37,577 nt of DNA from Planctomycetota bacterium (GCA_021161675.1 JAGHAF010000106.1:1-37577), one strand, 5' to 3'. Positions 8,254-15,096 are shown, counted from the stretch's first letter. Notes: generated by a model from the sequence alone, not told the origin. Numbers and translations: made by a program.

Positions 8254-8859
8254 ATGGCAATGCAGGACGCCGATCAAAAGCTGGCCAATCCCGCGCAGCT
8301 CTTTGTGATATCCGGTCCCAGCGGCGTGGGCAAGAACACGGTGGCCCACGCGCTTTGCCAACGGGGCCTCGCCACCCGCGCGGTCACCGCCACCACGCGC
8401 CACCCTCGAGAGGGCGAAAAGGACAAAGTTGATTATCACTTCCTGAGCGAGCGAACCTTCAGCGCATGGATTGAGGAAGGCAGGTTTCTCGAGCACACAG
8501 AATACGTGGGGCACCGCTATGGCGCCCCAATCAGCTCGGTCAACGAAGCCGTTCTCAGCGGGCTGCCCGTGATCCTGACCATCGACGTAAAGGGCGGCTT
8601 GCAGATAAAGGAGATGTCGGAAGACGTTACACTCATATTCCTGGCAGCGCCCTCCGAAGAAGAGCTGAAGCGCCGCCTCAGACAGAGAGCGCGCGGGGAT
8701 GACAAGAGCGCCCAGCAGAGGCTCAACAGGGCACGGCAGGAGCGCCGATACGCAAAGCAGTACGACTTTCTCGTTGTCAACGATGACCTCGACCTGGCGC
8801 TGGAGGAGATAGCGGAAATCATGTCCCGCCGCTTCCCTTCAGGCCACAATCACTCTTAG
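8254..8859 (+). CDS. gmk: Guanylate kinase
   Basis: The enzyme phosphorylates GMP to GDP with ATP. At 201 residues it matches the family. The P-loop is FVISGPSGVGKNTVAHAL near residues 16-33, where the usual GKST/GKTT reads GKNT. The GMP-binding region shows TATTRHPREGEKDKVDYHFLS, then FLEHTEYVGHRYGAP, VILTIDVKGGLQIKE, and the lid arginines in LKRRLRQRARGDD. The start could be ATG 8254 or the ATG two codons later; GAAGG lies at a reasonable distance from either. It lies between yicC and rpoZ, as in many bacteria. Confidence 0.96.
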   Translation: MAMQDADQKLANPAQLFVISGPSGVGKNTVAHALCQRGLATRAVTATTRHPREGEKDKVDYHFLSERTFSAWIEEGRFLEHTEYVGHRYGAPISSVNEAVLSGLPVILTIDVKGGLQIKEMSEDVTLIFLAAPSEEELKRRLRQRARGDDKSAQQRLNRARQERRYAKQYDFLVVNDDLDLALEEIAEIMSRRFPSGHNHS

Positions 8860-8875
8860 CTCCAGAGGCGAATCG

Positions 8876-9172
8876 ATGAGAAGAAGTATCGAAGGACGTG
8901 TGGAGAAACTAAGCGAACTCGTCGGCGGCAGGTTCCACCTGACCGCCCTCATGCAGAAACAAGCCCGCGAGTACGTCCGCGGCGGGCGCGCCTTTATGCC
9001 GAACGTGCGCAACATGGCCGATCTGTTCAATTACATTATGGATGAAGTGGAGGAGGGCAAGATCGAACTGCTCCTGCCCCAGGAAGCCGAACAACAGCCG
9101 GAAGAAGACGGGCAAGAAGAGCCCGAAGAAGAAGGGCAAGAAGAACCCGAAGAAGCGCAAGAAGAAGAATAA
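8876..9172 (+). CDS. rpoZ: DNA-directed RNA polymerase subunit omega with acidic tail
   Basis: 98 residues from ATG 8876 with AGAGGCG upstream. The core (about 1-65) fits omega: a helix ending VGGRFHLTALMQKQAREYVRG, a conserved loop, then MADLFNYIMDEVEEGKIEL. The GGRF-LTAL-QK form is the version I associate with Planctomycetota. The last 30 residues are a repetitive run of EE-P-EEEG-Q units. Omega helps assemble the beta-prime subunit. Position between gmk and a coa gene supports the call. Read one frame over (+1), the tail DNA would encode an equally repetitive lysine-rich run (KK-G-KK-PKK), so a frameshift near 9080-9100 would switch an acidic tail for a basic one; I keep the acidic frame because it is uninterrupted from the core. 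Confidence 0.85.
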   Translation: MRRSIEGRVEKLSELVGGRFHLTALMQKQAREYVRGGRAFMPNVRNMADLFNYIMDEVEEGKIELLLPQEAEQQPEEDGQEEPEEEGQEEPEEAQEEE

Positions 9173-9196
9173 TCACCCACACGTCCCAAGCAGATC

Positions 9197-9763
9197 GTGA
9201 ATAAGCCAATGAACGAACAGACCGGCGCGAACATTATCCTTGGCGTTACCGGAAGCATCGCCGCCTACAAAGCGCCTTCCATCCTGCGAGGGCTTATGGA
9301 GCGCGGCCATCGAGTGCGGGTGGTCATGACCGTAGCCGCACAGCAATTCGTGCATCCCACCACTTTCAGAGCCCTGTGCGGGCATCCTGTGATTACCGCG
9401 CTGTTCCCCCCAAACAGCCAGGTGGAACTGCGGCACGTCGAACTGGCCGACTGGGTGGATGCGCTCGCCATCGCGCCCTGCACGGCCAACTTCATAGGCA
9501 AAGCCGCCAACGGCCTGGCGGACGACATCCTCAGCTGCGCCTGGATGGCCTGTGACTGCCCCAAACTTATCGCCCCCGCCATGAACGATCGCATGTGGGC
9601 CAGCCCCCCCGTGCAAACCAACTGCGAGACCCTTCGCTTGCAGACCGGCGTGCACTTCATCGGTCCCGTGGAAGGCGGACTCGCCAGCGGAAAGCAAGCG
9701 ATCGGACGGCTGGCGCCCGTCAGTGAGATTGTCGACGCCATCCATTCTGTAGTCACCGGTTGA
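9197..9763 (+). CDS. coaC: Phosphopantothenoylcysteine decarboxylase (CoaC-type flavoprotein), stand-alone
   Basis: The product should decarboxylate 4'-phosphopantothenoylcysteine using FMN in coenzyme A synthesis. It has the HFCD flavoprotein fold: LGVTGSIAAYKAPSILRGL at the N-terminus, the active-site histidine in RHVELADWVDALAIAP near residue 80, and PAMNDRMWASPPVQTN near 130-145, which carries the PxMNxxMW motif. The substrate-recognition flap follows at about 158-175 (EGGLASGKQAIGRLA). At 188 residues it ends where a CoaBC fusion would continue into the CoaB ligase; no CoaB domain follows, as dut starts 20 bases later. The start is either GTG 9197 or ATG 9209. A UbiX-type prenyltransferase is less likely given the PAMN motif and the rpoZ neighbour. 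Confidence 0.88.
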   Translation: MNKPMNEQTGANIILGVTGSIAAYKAPSILRGLMERGHRVRVVMTVAAQQFVHPTTFRALCGHPVITALFPPNSQVELRHVELADWVDALAIAPCTANFIGKAANGLADDILSCAWMACDCPKLIAPAMNDRMWASPPVQTNCETLRLQTGVHFIGPVEGGLASGKQAIGRLAPVSEIVDAIHSVVTG

Positions 9764-9782
9764 TTGAGGCAGGCCGAACGAA

Positions 9783-10253
9783 ATGTGTGGCACAACCCCG
9801 GACAAGCAGGTCAGATTGCTGGTGCGCCGCAAGGAAGGCTGCGAAGACCTGCCCCTGCCCAGATACATGAGCCCCGGCGCCAGCGGCATGGACCTCTACG
9901 CCGCCGTCGAACAGCCGCTAACCCTCCCCCCCGGACAGGTCAAACTCGTGCCCACCGGCATTCACATCGCACTGCCCGCCGGCTACGAAGCGCAGGTCAG
10001 GCCCCGCAGCGGCCTGGCGCTCAGGCAGCAGGTCACTATCCTGAACAGCCCCGGCACCGTGGACAGCGACTACCGGGCGGAAATCGGCGTCATCCTGGCC
10101 AACCTGGGGGATCAGCCCTTCGTCGTGACGCGCGGGATGCGCATCGCCCAGATGATCATCGCGCGCTCCTGCCGCGCCGAGGTGGTGGAGGTCGAGGAAC
10201 TGGACGAGACGAAACGCAACCTCGGCGGCTTCGGCTCCACCGGCCTGTCCTGA
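9783..10253 (+). CDS. dut: Deoxyuridine 5'-triphosphate nucleotidohydrolase (dUTPase)
   Basis: The trimeric dUTPase hydrolyses dUTP to dUMP, keeping uracil out of DNA and feeding dTMP synthesis. All five family motifs are present: [10 protein letters not shown] (motif 1), RPRSGLAL (2), [17 protein letters not shown] (3, with the catalytic aspartate and the Tyr that packs on uracil), RIAQMIIA (4), and the C-terminal GGFGSTG (5). The length, 156 residues, is ordinary. It is the last gene of the co-oriented run from pheA. The final codons run into a short repeated sequence (GAGCCTGTCGAA at 10252) that also occurs upstream of pyrH. Confidence 0.96.
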   Translation: MCGTTPDKQVRLLVRRKEGCEDLPLPRYMSPGASGMDLYAAVEQPLTLPPGQVKLVPTGIHIALPAGYEAQVRPRSGLALRQQVTILNSPGTVDSDYRAEIGVILANLGDQPFVVTRGMRIAQMIIARSCRAEVVEVEELDETKRNLGGFGSTGLS

Positions 10254-10263
10254 GCCTGTCGAA
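10252..10263 (+). repeat. Short dispersed repeat, copy 1
   Basis: GAGCCTGTCGAA overlaps the dut stop codon. Its reverse complement, TTCGACAGGCTC, occurs at 18688-18699. The flanks (CCTGTCCT before it) are partly shared, so it resembles a REP-like family rather than chance. Confidence 0.4.
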
Positions 10264-10306
10264 AGATCCCCCCCGCCTTCATCCGCACTTGCCGGCGCCC
10301 CTTTCA

Positions 10307-10312
10307 TATAAT
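10307..10312 (+). promoter_or_regulatory. Possible -10 element for the toxin-antitoxin pair
   Basis: A perfect TATAAT lies 43 bases before the antitoxin ATG, but I find no convincing -35 hexamer at the right distance. It may need an activator or be chance in a locally A/T-rich patch. Confidence 0.3.
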
Positions 10313-10354
10313 AAAGGAGATTGCATAGGTATGGCGCCAATAAAGGGGGAAACG

Positions 10355-10609
10355 ATGAAAAAGAAACTCACCCTCAGCGTCGACGAGGAAGTCATCGCGC
10401 AGGCCAAAGAAATCGCCGCGCGCGATGGCACAAGCGTATCCGCGATGTTCGGCCGCATCGTGCGGGCCAGGTCCCATCGCACACGTAAGGATATCGAGAT
10501 CGGGCCTCTCACGAGGCAGGCCACCGGCCTGGCAAAACTGCCGCCAGATATGACGGACCGAGAGATTCTCGAACAGGCCCTTGCCCACAAGTACGATCTG
10601 GAACAGTGA
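10355..10609 (+). CDS. Ribbon-helix-helix-like antitoxin
   Basis: 84 residues from ATG 10355, with GGGGG about 6 bases upstream. MKKKLTLSVDEEVIAQAKEIA looks like the N-terminal beta strand and first helix of DNA-binding antitoxins that repress their own promoter (the MKKKLTLSVDE form is typical of the DUF6364-like group). The C-terminal half (LTRQATGLAKLPPDMTDRE) is the part expected to bind the toxin. Its TGA overlaps the GTG of the PIN-domain gene by four bases (GTGA), a tight coupling typical of type II toxin-antitoxin pairs. An in-frame ATG at 10331 is an alternative start. It has no relation to dut 100 bases upstream. Confidence 0.8.
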   Translation: MKKKLTLSVDEEVIAQAKEIAARDGTSVSAMFGRIVRARSHRTRKDIEIGPLTRQATGLAKLPPDMTDREILEQALAHKYDLEQ

Positions 10610-11016
10610 ACGCATTCGTTGACACCAATGTTCTGCTGGACGTTTTGGGAAACCGTGACCCTTTCTACGCGGACTCCGCCGCCGTATGGAGCCTGGCCGA
10701 ACAGGGCAAGATCACAGGTTTGATTGCCGCTGTGAGTTTCACCAACATCTTCTACATGATACGCCGGTGGAGCGGCCTCGGGGCTGCCAGTAAAGCAATG
10801 ATTTTGCTTCGAGACTCCTTCACAACTGTCACCTGTGACGCACTGGTTGTCAACCAGGCCATCGATGCTGACATCCCCGACTTCGAGGACGCGGTTCAGT
10901 GCTTCGGCGCCCTCCACGCGGGGGCCGACTGCATCCTGACCCGTGACGTGGGCGGCTTCCCCCCCGCGCCCGCTGGTGTCGGTGCTCTCCCCCGCGGAGT
11001 TCCTGGCCGGCTTTGA
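10606..11016 (+). CDS. PIN-domain (VapC-like) toxin, C-terminus frameshifted
   Basis: From GTG 10606, overlapping the antitoxin stop, the protein begins VNAFVDTNVLLDVL, the first PIN motif with its catalytic aspartate. SFTNIFYMIRR follows near residue 43, and the third acidic cluster is in DIPDFEDAVQCFGALHAGADCILTRDV near 88-115. PIN toxins of this type are magnesium-dependent ribonucleases. After ILTRDVGGF the frame turns into an atypical Pro/Gly-rich end. Dropping one C from the seven-C run at 10959-10965 restores a normal PIN ending, RPLVSVLSPAEFLAGFERG, in the other frame. The gene is therefore frameshifted by a real indel, slippage, or a sequencing error in the homopolymer. The catalytic core is intact either way. 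Confidence 0.78.
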   Translation: MNAFVDTNVLLDVLGNRDPFYADSAAVWSLAEQGKITGLIAAVSFTNIFYMIRRWSGLGAASKAMILLRDSFTTVTCDALVVNQAIDADIPDFEDAVQCFGALHAGADCILTRDVGGFPPAPAGVGALPRGVPGRL

Positions 11017-11528
11017 GCGGGGGAGGGTTCACCGGCGGCCCCACGTTGGTTGCCATCGGCGCCACAGCCTCCGACGTTATAGTCACTTCGATCCTTATCC
11101 ATGAAATGTCAAACTCCCTCTGCGTCGAGGCGCCGATATGGTTGGGCGATGGCGGATGGTCCATGATCGTGCAGATACGCATCAAGAGGAGCATGGGGGG
11201 CAAGTACGCGAAGGAAGCTGCACGGTGCGAGAAAGATATCACAAAGGCGTACCGGGATTACGAAAGCAAAAACGGCCCCTACGACCTGGTCAAGGGCAAT
11301 AACTGGTCCGTCGGGGAAGGAAAGCTCCTGAAAATCATTCGCGACCTGGAGGCGCGCTACGGATCGGGCATTATGCAACGTTATTTCGCCGCTGCGAAGT
11401 CATCACTCGGGGACGAAATGAGGCGCCGGGACATGCCGCTGGACCGTCGGGTGTTCGTATACTTCAACCACGCTGCTGGCGAGGACCTGACCGATTACTT
11501 CCGCTCCCTGGGCATCAGCGTCCAATAA
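11013..11528 (+). pseudogene. Probable remnant of a metallopeptidase-like gene
   Basis: An open frame of 171 codons starts only with TTG at 11013, overlapping the toxin end, and has no proper ribosome site. It opens in what looks like mid-domain: GGGFTGGPTLVAIG, then ILIHEMSNSL where zinc peptidases have HE--H. The second histidine is replaced by asparagine, so the HExxH site is broken. The rest (WLGDGGWSM, LLKIIRDLEARYGSGIMQRYF, NHAAGEDLTDYFRSLGI) resembles the C-terminal helices of such peptidase domains, including the common ending in which a weakly structured AAGED segment leads to YFRSLGI. The upstream portion of the gene is missing. I read it as a 5'-truncated, inactive leftover; a small non-catalytic protein translated from ATG 11106 is the alternative. 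Confidence 0.45.
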
Positions 11529-11554
11529 GCCGCCCCGCGCACTCTGGTGTCCTG

Positions 11555-11582
11555 TTGCCCTGGTTTTTTTTGTCGCTATAAT
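11555..11582 (+). promoter_or_regulatory. Sigma70-type promoter for the isomerase/deacetylase/deaminase genes
   Basis: TTGCCC (11555-11560) and a perfect TATAAT (11577-11582) are 16 bases apart. The 13 bases TATAATCGGCTCT are identical to those at the galE promoter (20522-20534). The leader would be about 50 bases. Confidence 0.6.
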
Positions 11583-11637
11583 CGGCTCTCGCAAAGCGGT
11601 TCAGAAAACAGATTCACAGATAGAGGAGGTATGCGCG

Positions 11638-12798
11638 ATGGCTATTCAAAATATAGAGGCGCAGGCGACGCGGCGCAATCCGGAGGAGCTTCTGGAGCAT
11701 CTGAACTCCTTCGAACTTGACCTGAAGTTCTCGGCCGGCGTGTGGTTCTTCTTCCCCGGAGGGGGAAGATTCCACGACGTTTACCAGGACAGGCCCGACA
11801 GCCCCGACCAGTGGCTCGAACGTGTCTTCGAGATAGCCGAGTCCCTCAAGCCGCATGGCCTGCGCGGACTGGAGGCGCACTATCCCAATGAGGTCAACGA
11901 GGAGAATATAGATCGCTACGTCGAGTTCGGCCGGCAGACGGGCATCCGGCTGGTCACCATCGTGCCGAACCTGTTCTTCGAGCGGCGCTGGGAGTTCGGC
12001 GCGCTCAGCAGCCCTATCCCGGACGTGCGCCGCGCCGCCATCGAACGCACCAGGATCGCCCTGGAGCTCAACAAACAGATAGACACCGATTTCGCCATCG
12101 TCTGGCCCGGCATAGACGGCTACGAGAACTCTTTCGGCACGGACTTTATCGCCGCCCGCGACCGCTTCTGCCAGGGGCTGGCGGAGGCGATGGACGCCGT
12201 CCCGGGCGTCCGCGTGGCCGAGGAGCCCAAGCCCTACGAACCCCGGGCGCACATCCTGTACGGCACAACGCCCGAGGGCATCCTCATGGCCCAGAAGACG
12301 GAATCCCTGCTCCGCTCCCCTGAGAACCGCAGCATCCTCGAAGGCGGCGATGCCCTGGTGGGCCTGAACCCCGAGGTCGGCCACGTGCTCATGGGCTACG
12401 AAGACCTGCCCTACGCGCTCAGCCTCGTGATGGAATACGGCCGGCTGTTCCACACCCATTGGAACGCGCAGCCCCTCGGCAACTACGACCAGGACCAGAA
12501 CGTGGGGGCCATCTCCCCCGACCAGGCCGAAGCCGGGCTCTATGCCTTGAAGATGCAGGGCTACAGTGGCTATTTCGGCATTGACATCAACCCCGAGCGC
12601 ATGCCCGTGGATCGCGCGATCATAAACTGCATTGACGCGCTGAAAGCCATGAACGAGCGCATAAACCGGCTGGACCACGAGAAGGTCCTCGCCTGCACCA
12701 CACGGCCCCAGAAGAACCGCGGCCTCCTGGAGGCGCTGATCACACGCGCCCGCGCGCCCGAAGGCGCGCCGCTCTCCGAGATGCCGCCCGTGGAGTGA
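11638..12798 (+). CDS. Xylose isomerase-like TIM-barrel sugar isomerase
   Basis: 386 residues from ATG 11638 with an excellent ribosome site (GAGGAGG). The pattern is that of the xylose isomerase-like superfamily: GLRGLEAHYPNE, then AIVWPGIDGYENSFG (compare WGG-EGYE in xylose isomerases), VRVAEEPKPYEPRAH with the metal-binding glutamate (compare EPKP-EP), LNPEVGHVLMGYED with the metal-site Glu/His segment, and a late HTHWNAQ where the family has HxDxN-like ligands. It is divergent enough that the sugar cannot be named. L-rhamnose-type isomerases belong to the same superfamily. It leads a three-gene run with a PIG-L deacetylase and a NagB-like deaminase, so an amino or acetamido sugar is a reasonable guess. 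Confidence 0.8.
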   Translation: MAIQNIEAQATRRNPEELLEHLNSFELDLKFSAGVWFFFPGGGRFHDVYQDRPDSPDQWLERVFEIAESLKPHGLRGLEAHYPNEVNEENIDRYVEFGRQTGIRLVTIVPNLFFERRWEFGALSSPIPDVRRAAIERTRIALELNKQIDTDFAIVWPGIDGYENSFGTDFIAARDRFCQGLAEAMDAVPGVRVAEEPKPYEPRAHILYGTTPEGILMAQKTESLLRSPENRSILEGGDALVGLNPEVGHVLMGYEDLPYALSLVMEYGRLFHTHWNAQPLGNYDQDQNVGAISPDQAEAGLYALKMQGYSGYFGIDINPERMPVDRAIINCIDALKAMNERINRLDHEKVLACTTRPQKNRGLLEALITRARAPEGAPLSEMPPVE

Positions 12799-12831
12799 CG
12801 CGGGCCCTTTGCGCGCCGGCCAACGCAAAGC

Positions 12832-13545
12832 ATGAAGATAGCGCAGATAGAGCGCATACTGGTGTTTGGAGCGCATCCCGACGACGAGATAATCGGCGCA
12901 GGGGGCTTCGTCCACCGCCTTTCCCGCGAGGGCGGCGAGGCGCACGTGGTGACCTTCACCTGCGGGGAGACGGCCGCCGACTCCGTGGCCGGCATGGCAC
13001 AGATGGCCCGCCGCCGCGAAAAAGAGATGACGAGCGCCGACCGGGCGCTGGGCGTCACGTCGCGCCGTGTGCTGTCCATCCCCAGCCAGCAGGTCTACGA
13101 TGCCGTATATGGCGACAGCGAACTCCACCACGAGTTGATCCGCATCATCCGGGAGGCGCAGCCGGACGCGGTGCTGGCGCACGCCCCGGATAATCACCGG
13201 GACCACTGCGCGGTGGCCCGGATCGCGCCGCAGTCGGTCTTCCAGGCCGCAGAGCGCATACTCGGGGCGCTGGGAGAGCCGTGGCAGACGCGGCTGCTGC
13301 TGCGATACGGCGTCCAGCAGGAGGTGGAAGAGCCCAATCTCGTGGTGCGGATCGGGCGCGAGGACCTGGAGGCGAAGCTGAAGGCCCTGCGCACGCAGCT
13401 TTCGCAGCGGCGGGAGGGCTACCTGGAACGTTTCGAGCAGATGATCCGCGCCCGGGCCGAGCTGTGGGGCGCCCGGCGCTTCGGCGCGGGCGAATACGCC
13501 GAGGCGTTCCACCTCGACGCGTCGCGCCCCTTGCTGCTGCCTTGA
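12832..13545 (+). CDS. PIG-L/LmbE family N-acetyl-sugar deacetylase
   Basis: 237 residues. The zinc-site motif AHPDDE appears in ILVFGAHPDDEIIGAGGF at residues 10-28, and the second metal/catalytic element is in AHAPDNHRDHCAVARIAP near 120-138 (H-x-DH). A final ARFGAGEYAEAF-like segment is usual for the family. Members remove acetyl groups from N-acetylglucosamine-type sugars and their conjugates (MshB, BshB, PIG-L). It lies 33 bases after the isomerase and 36 before the NagB-like gene. The three together suggest removal of an N-acetyl group before deamination. The ribosome site is poor, consistent with read-through from the first gene. Confidence 0.9.
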   Translation: MKIAQIERILVFGAHPDDEIIGAGGFVHRLSREGGEAHVVTFTCGETAADSVAGMAQMARRREKEMTSADRALGVTSRRVLSIPSQQVYDAVYGDSELHHELIRIIREAQPDAVLAHAPDNHRDHCAVARIAPQSVFQAAERILGALGEPWQTRLLLRYGVQQEVEEPNLVVRIGREDLEAKLKALRTQLSQRREGYLERFEQMIRARAELWGARRFGAGEYAEAFHLDASRPLLLP

Positions 13546-13581
13546 ACCGCGCCCGCTCGCCACTGGAAGGAGAGGCCCACC

Positions 13582-14493
13582 GTGAGCGAGGAAATCGTCC
13601 CGCTCGAACCGCGGTCCGCGCCGCTCGGAGAACGCCTCCCGTGCGTGGCGTTTCGACGGGATAACCTGAAGGTGTTCGTCTACACGGACCGCGATGCGAT
13701 GGGGCAGGCGGCCGCGGCGGCGCTGGTGGCGAAGAAACAGCGCATCATCGAGGAGAAGGGCTCCATCACCTGCGTCTACGCCGCCGCGCCTTCCCAGGAC
13801 GACGCGCTCCGGCGCCTGGTGGCGGATGAAAGCGCCCCGTGGGACAGCGAAACCTGCGTGCTGCACATGGACGAGTACGTCGGACTATCCCCGAGCGACC
13901 CGCGTAGTTTCCGTCACTACCTCAACACTCACCTCTTCGGGCCGCTCGTTGCCCGGGGCCGGGGGCTGGATCCGGGCGTCGTGCGCCTGATCCGGGGCGA
14001 CGCGTCCGATACTGAGGCGGAGGCGGCGCGATACGCAGAACTGGTCAGAAGCAACCCGCCGGACGTGGTGCAGGGGGGCATCGGCGAGGGAAACGCCCAC
14101 GTCGCGTTCAACGATCCGCCGGCGGCGCGCTTCGACGATCCGAAGCTGGTCAAGATCGTAGAGCTGGCCCCGGAGGCCAAACAGCAGCAGCTCAACGAGG
14201 GCCATTACGCGGAAGTGTCGGCAATACCGCCCGCTCTCACGCTGACCGTTCCGGCGCTGACGCGATTCAGGGCAGCGGACGGGCGCGAGCACGTGGTCGG
14301 CTATTGGTCCTGCGTGGCGCCGGGGGAGCGTAAAGCGACGGCGGTCGAGAAGATGGTGCTGGGCGAGGTGAGCGAGAAAGTCCCGGCCAGTATTTTGCGA
14401 ACGCTTCCGGACGCTGCGCTTTTCCTGGATCGCGCGTCGGCGCAGCGGCTTCTTACACGAATCGAAGGGATAGACTGGAGCCCTGTGCTGTAA
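13582..14493 (+). CDS. Glucosamine-6-phosphate deaminase-like protein (NagB/SugarP isomerase family)
   Basis: 303 residues from GTG 13582 with GGAAGGAGAGG upstream. The fold-defining motifs of NagB are VLHMDEYVGLSPSDPRSFRHYL (near 95-115; D and E at the substrate site), then GGIGEGNAHVAFNDPP (near 170-185). The latter is one residue longer than the usual GIG-xx-GHIAFNEP and has aspartate where NagB has its glutamate. There is an N-terminal extension of about 25 residues. The changed motif suggests a phosphosugar other than glucosamine 6-phosphate, or altered chemistry; 6-phosphogluconolactonase relatives share the fold. It is the last gene of the run; its 3' end faces hsp20, whose terminator lies between them. 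Confidence 0.85.
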   Translation: MSEEIVPLEPRSAPLGERLPCVAFRRDNLKVFVYTDRDAMGQAAAAALVAKKQRIIEEKGSITCVYAAAPSQDDALRRLVADESAPWDSETCVLHMDEYVGLSPSDPRSFRHYLNTHLFGPLVARGRGLDPGVVRLIRGDASDTEAEAARYAELVRSNPPDVVQGGIGEGNAHVAFNDPPAARFDDPKLVKIVELAPEAKQQQLNEGHYAEVSAIPPALTLTVPALTRFRAADGREHVVGYWSCVAPGERKATAVEKMVLGEVSEKVPASILRTLPDAALFLDRASAQRLLTRIEGIDWSPVL

Positions 14494-14506
14494 CCCCCAT
14501 GGACAC

Positions 14507-14544
14507 AAAAAGGCGACCGGAGAGCCGCTTGGTCTCCGGCCGCC
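14507..14544 (-). terminator. Rho-independent terminator of hsp20
   Basis: The arms GGCG-a-CCGGAGA (14512-14523) and TCTCCGG-c-CGCC (14533-14544) form an 11-bp stem with one mismatch and a 9-base loop. Read on the minus strand, the stem is followed at once by TTTTTGTG. It fits the end of hsp20, 28 bases after that stop codon. Confidence 0.85.
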
Positions 14545-14571
14545 GCGTGGTGCTTGGGTGGACCGAGCGAG

Positions 14572-15027
14572 TTACCTGATCTCGATAGACCTGACCGTGG
14601 CGCTTGCAGTCTTCGGGATTTCGAGCGTCAGAACGCCGTCCTTATAAGAAGCGTCGGTTTTCTCGGCATCGACGTAACTGGGCAGGCGCATCCTGCGCTC
14701 GAAGCGACCGTAACGCCGCTCCACCCTGTGGAAGTTAGTTTCGTCACTGACGTTTTCTTCCTTCTTCTCGCCTCTGAGCGTGAGAACACCATTATCCAGG
14801 GAGACCTCCAGGTCGTCCTTGGCCATACCGGGCACTTCCGCCGTCACCGTGACTTTCTCCTTGTCCTCGGAGACATTGATGGCCGGCAGAAAACCATCTT
14901 CGCTCCACAACTTCGGAAGCAAGCTGCGCCCGGCGACTTCACCAAAGAAATCCTCGAACAGATTCCAGAACGGCGATCCTAAATCCCTCCTCAGTGAATT
15001 CGGCCTTCTTCTGACGATCTCAGCCAT
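14572..15027 (-). CDS. Small heat-shock protein, Hsp20/alpha-crystallin family
   Basis: 151 residues from ATG 15027 with a near-perfect AGGAGGTG ribosome site. The N-terminal arm is aromatic (PFWNLFEDFFGEV). The alpha-crystallin domain runs from FLPAINVSEDKEKVTVTAEV through PGMAKDDLEVSLDNGVLTLRG to YKDGVLTLEIPK. That includes the usual GVLTL-G and the partner-binding C-terminal strand, with a short tail. Such proteins hold unfolding clients for ATP-dependent chaperones. The gene is monocistronic, with its own terminator. Its promoter matches the sigma54 consensus rather than a heat-shock sigma, which is unusual for this family. Confidence 0.96.
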   Translation of the reverse strand: MAEIVRRRPNSLRRDLGSPFWNLFEDFFGEVAGRSLLPKLWSEDGFLPAINVSEDKEKVTVTAEVPGMAKDDLEVSLDNGVLTLRGEKKEENVSDETNFHRVERRYGRFERRMRLPSYVDAEKTDASYKDGVLTLEIPKTASATVRSIEIR

Positions 15028-15096
15028 GGTTTACACCTCCTCTGGCGCACGAGTTAAGAATTCGCTTGCCAACTCCTCACTCATTCATCTATATGA

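Noticed and set aside
11614..13866. A 750-codon minus-strand open frame across the isomerase, deacetylase and NagB-like genes
   Set aside because: It is antisense to three well-supported genes with ribosome sites and motifs. Long antisense frames are expected at this GC content, and the translation has no family resemblance.
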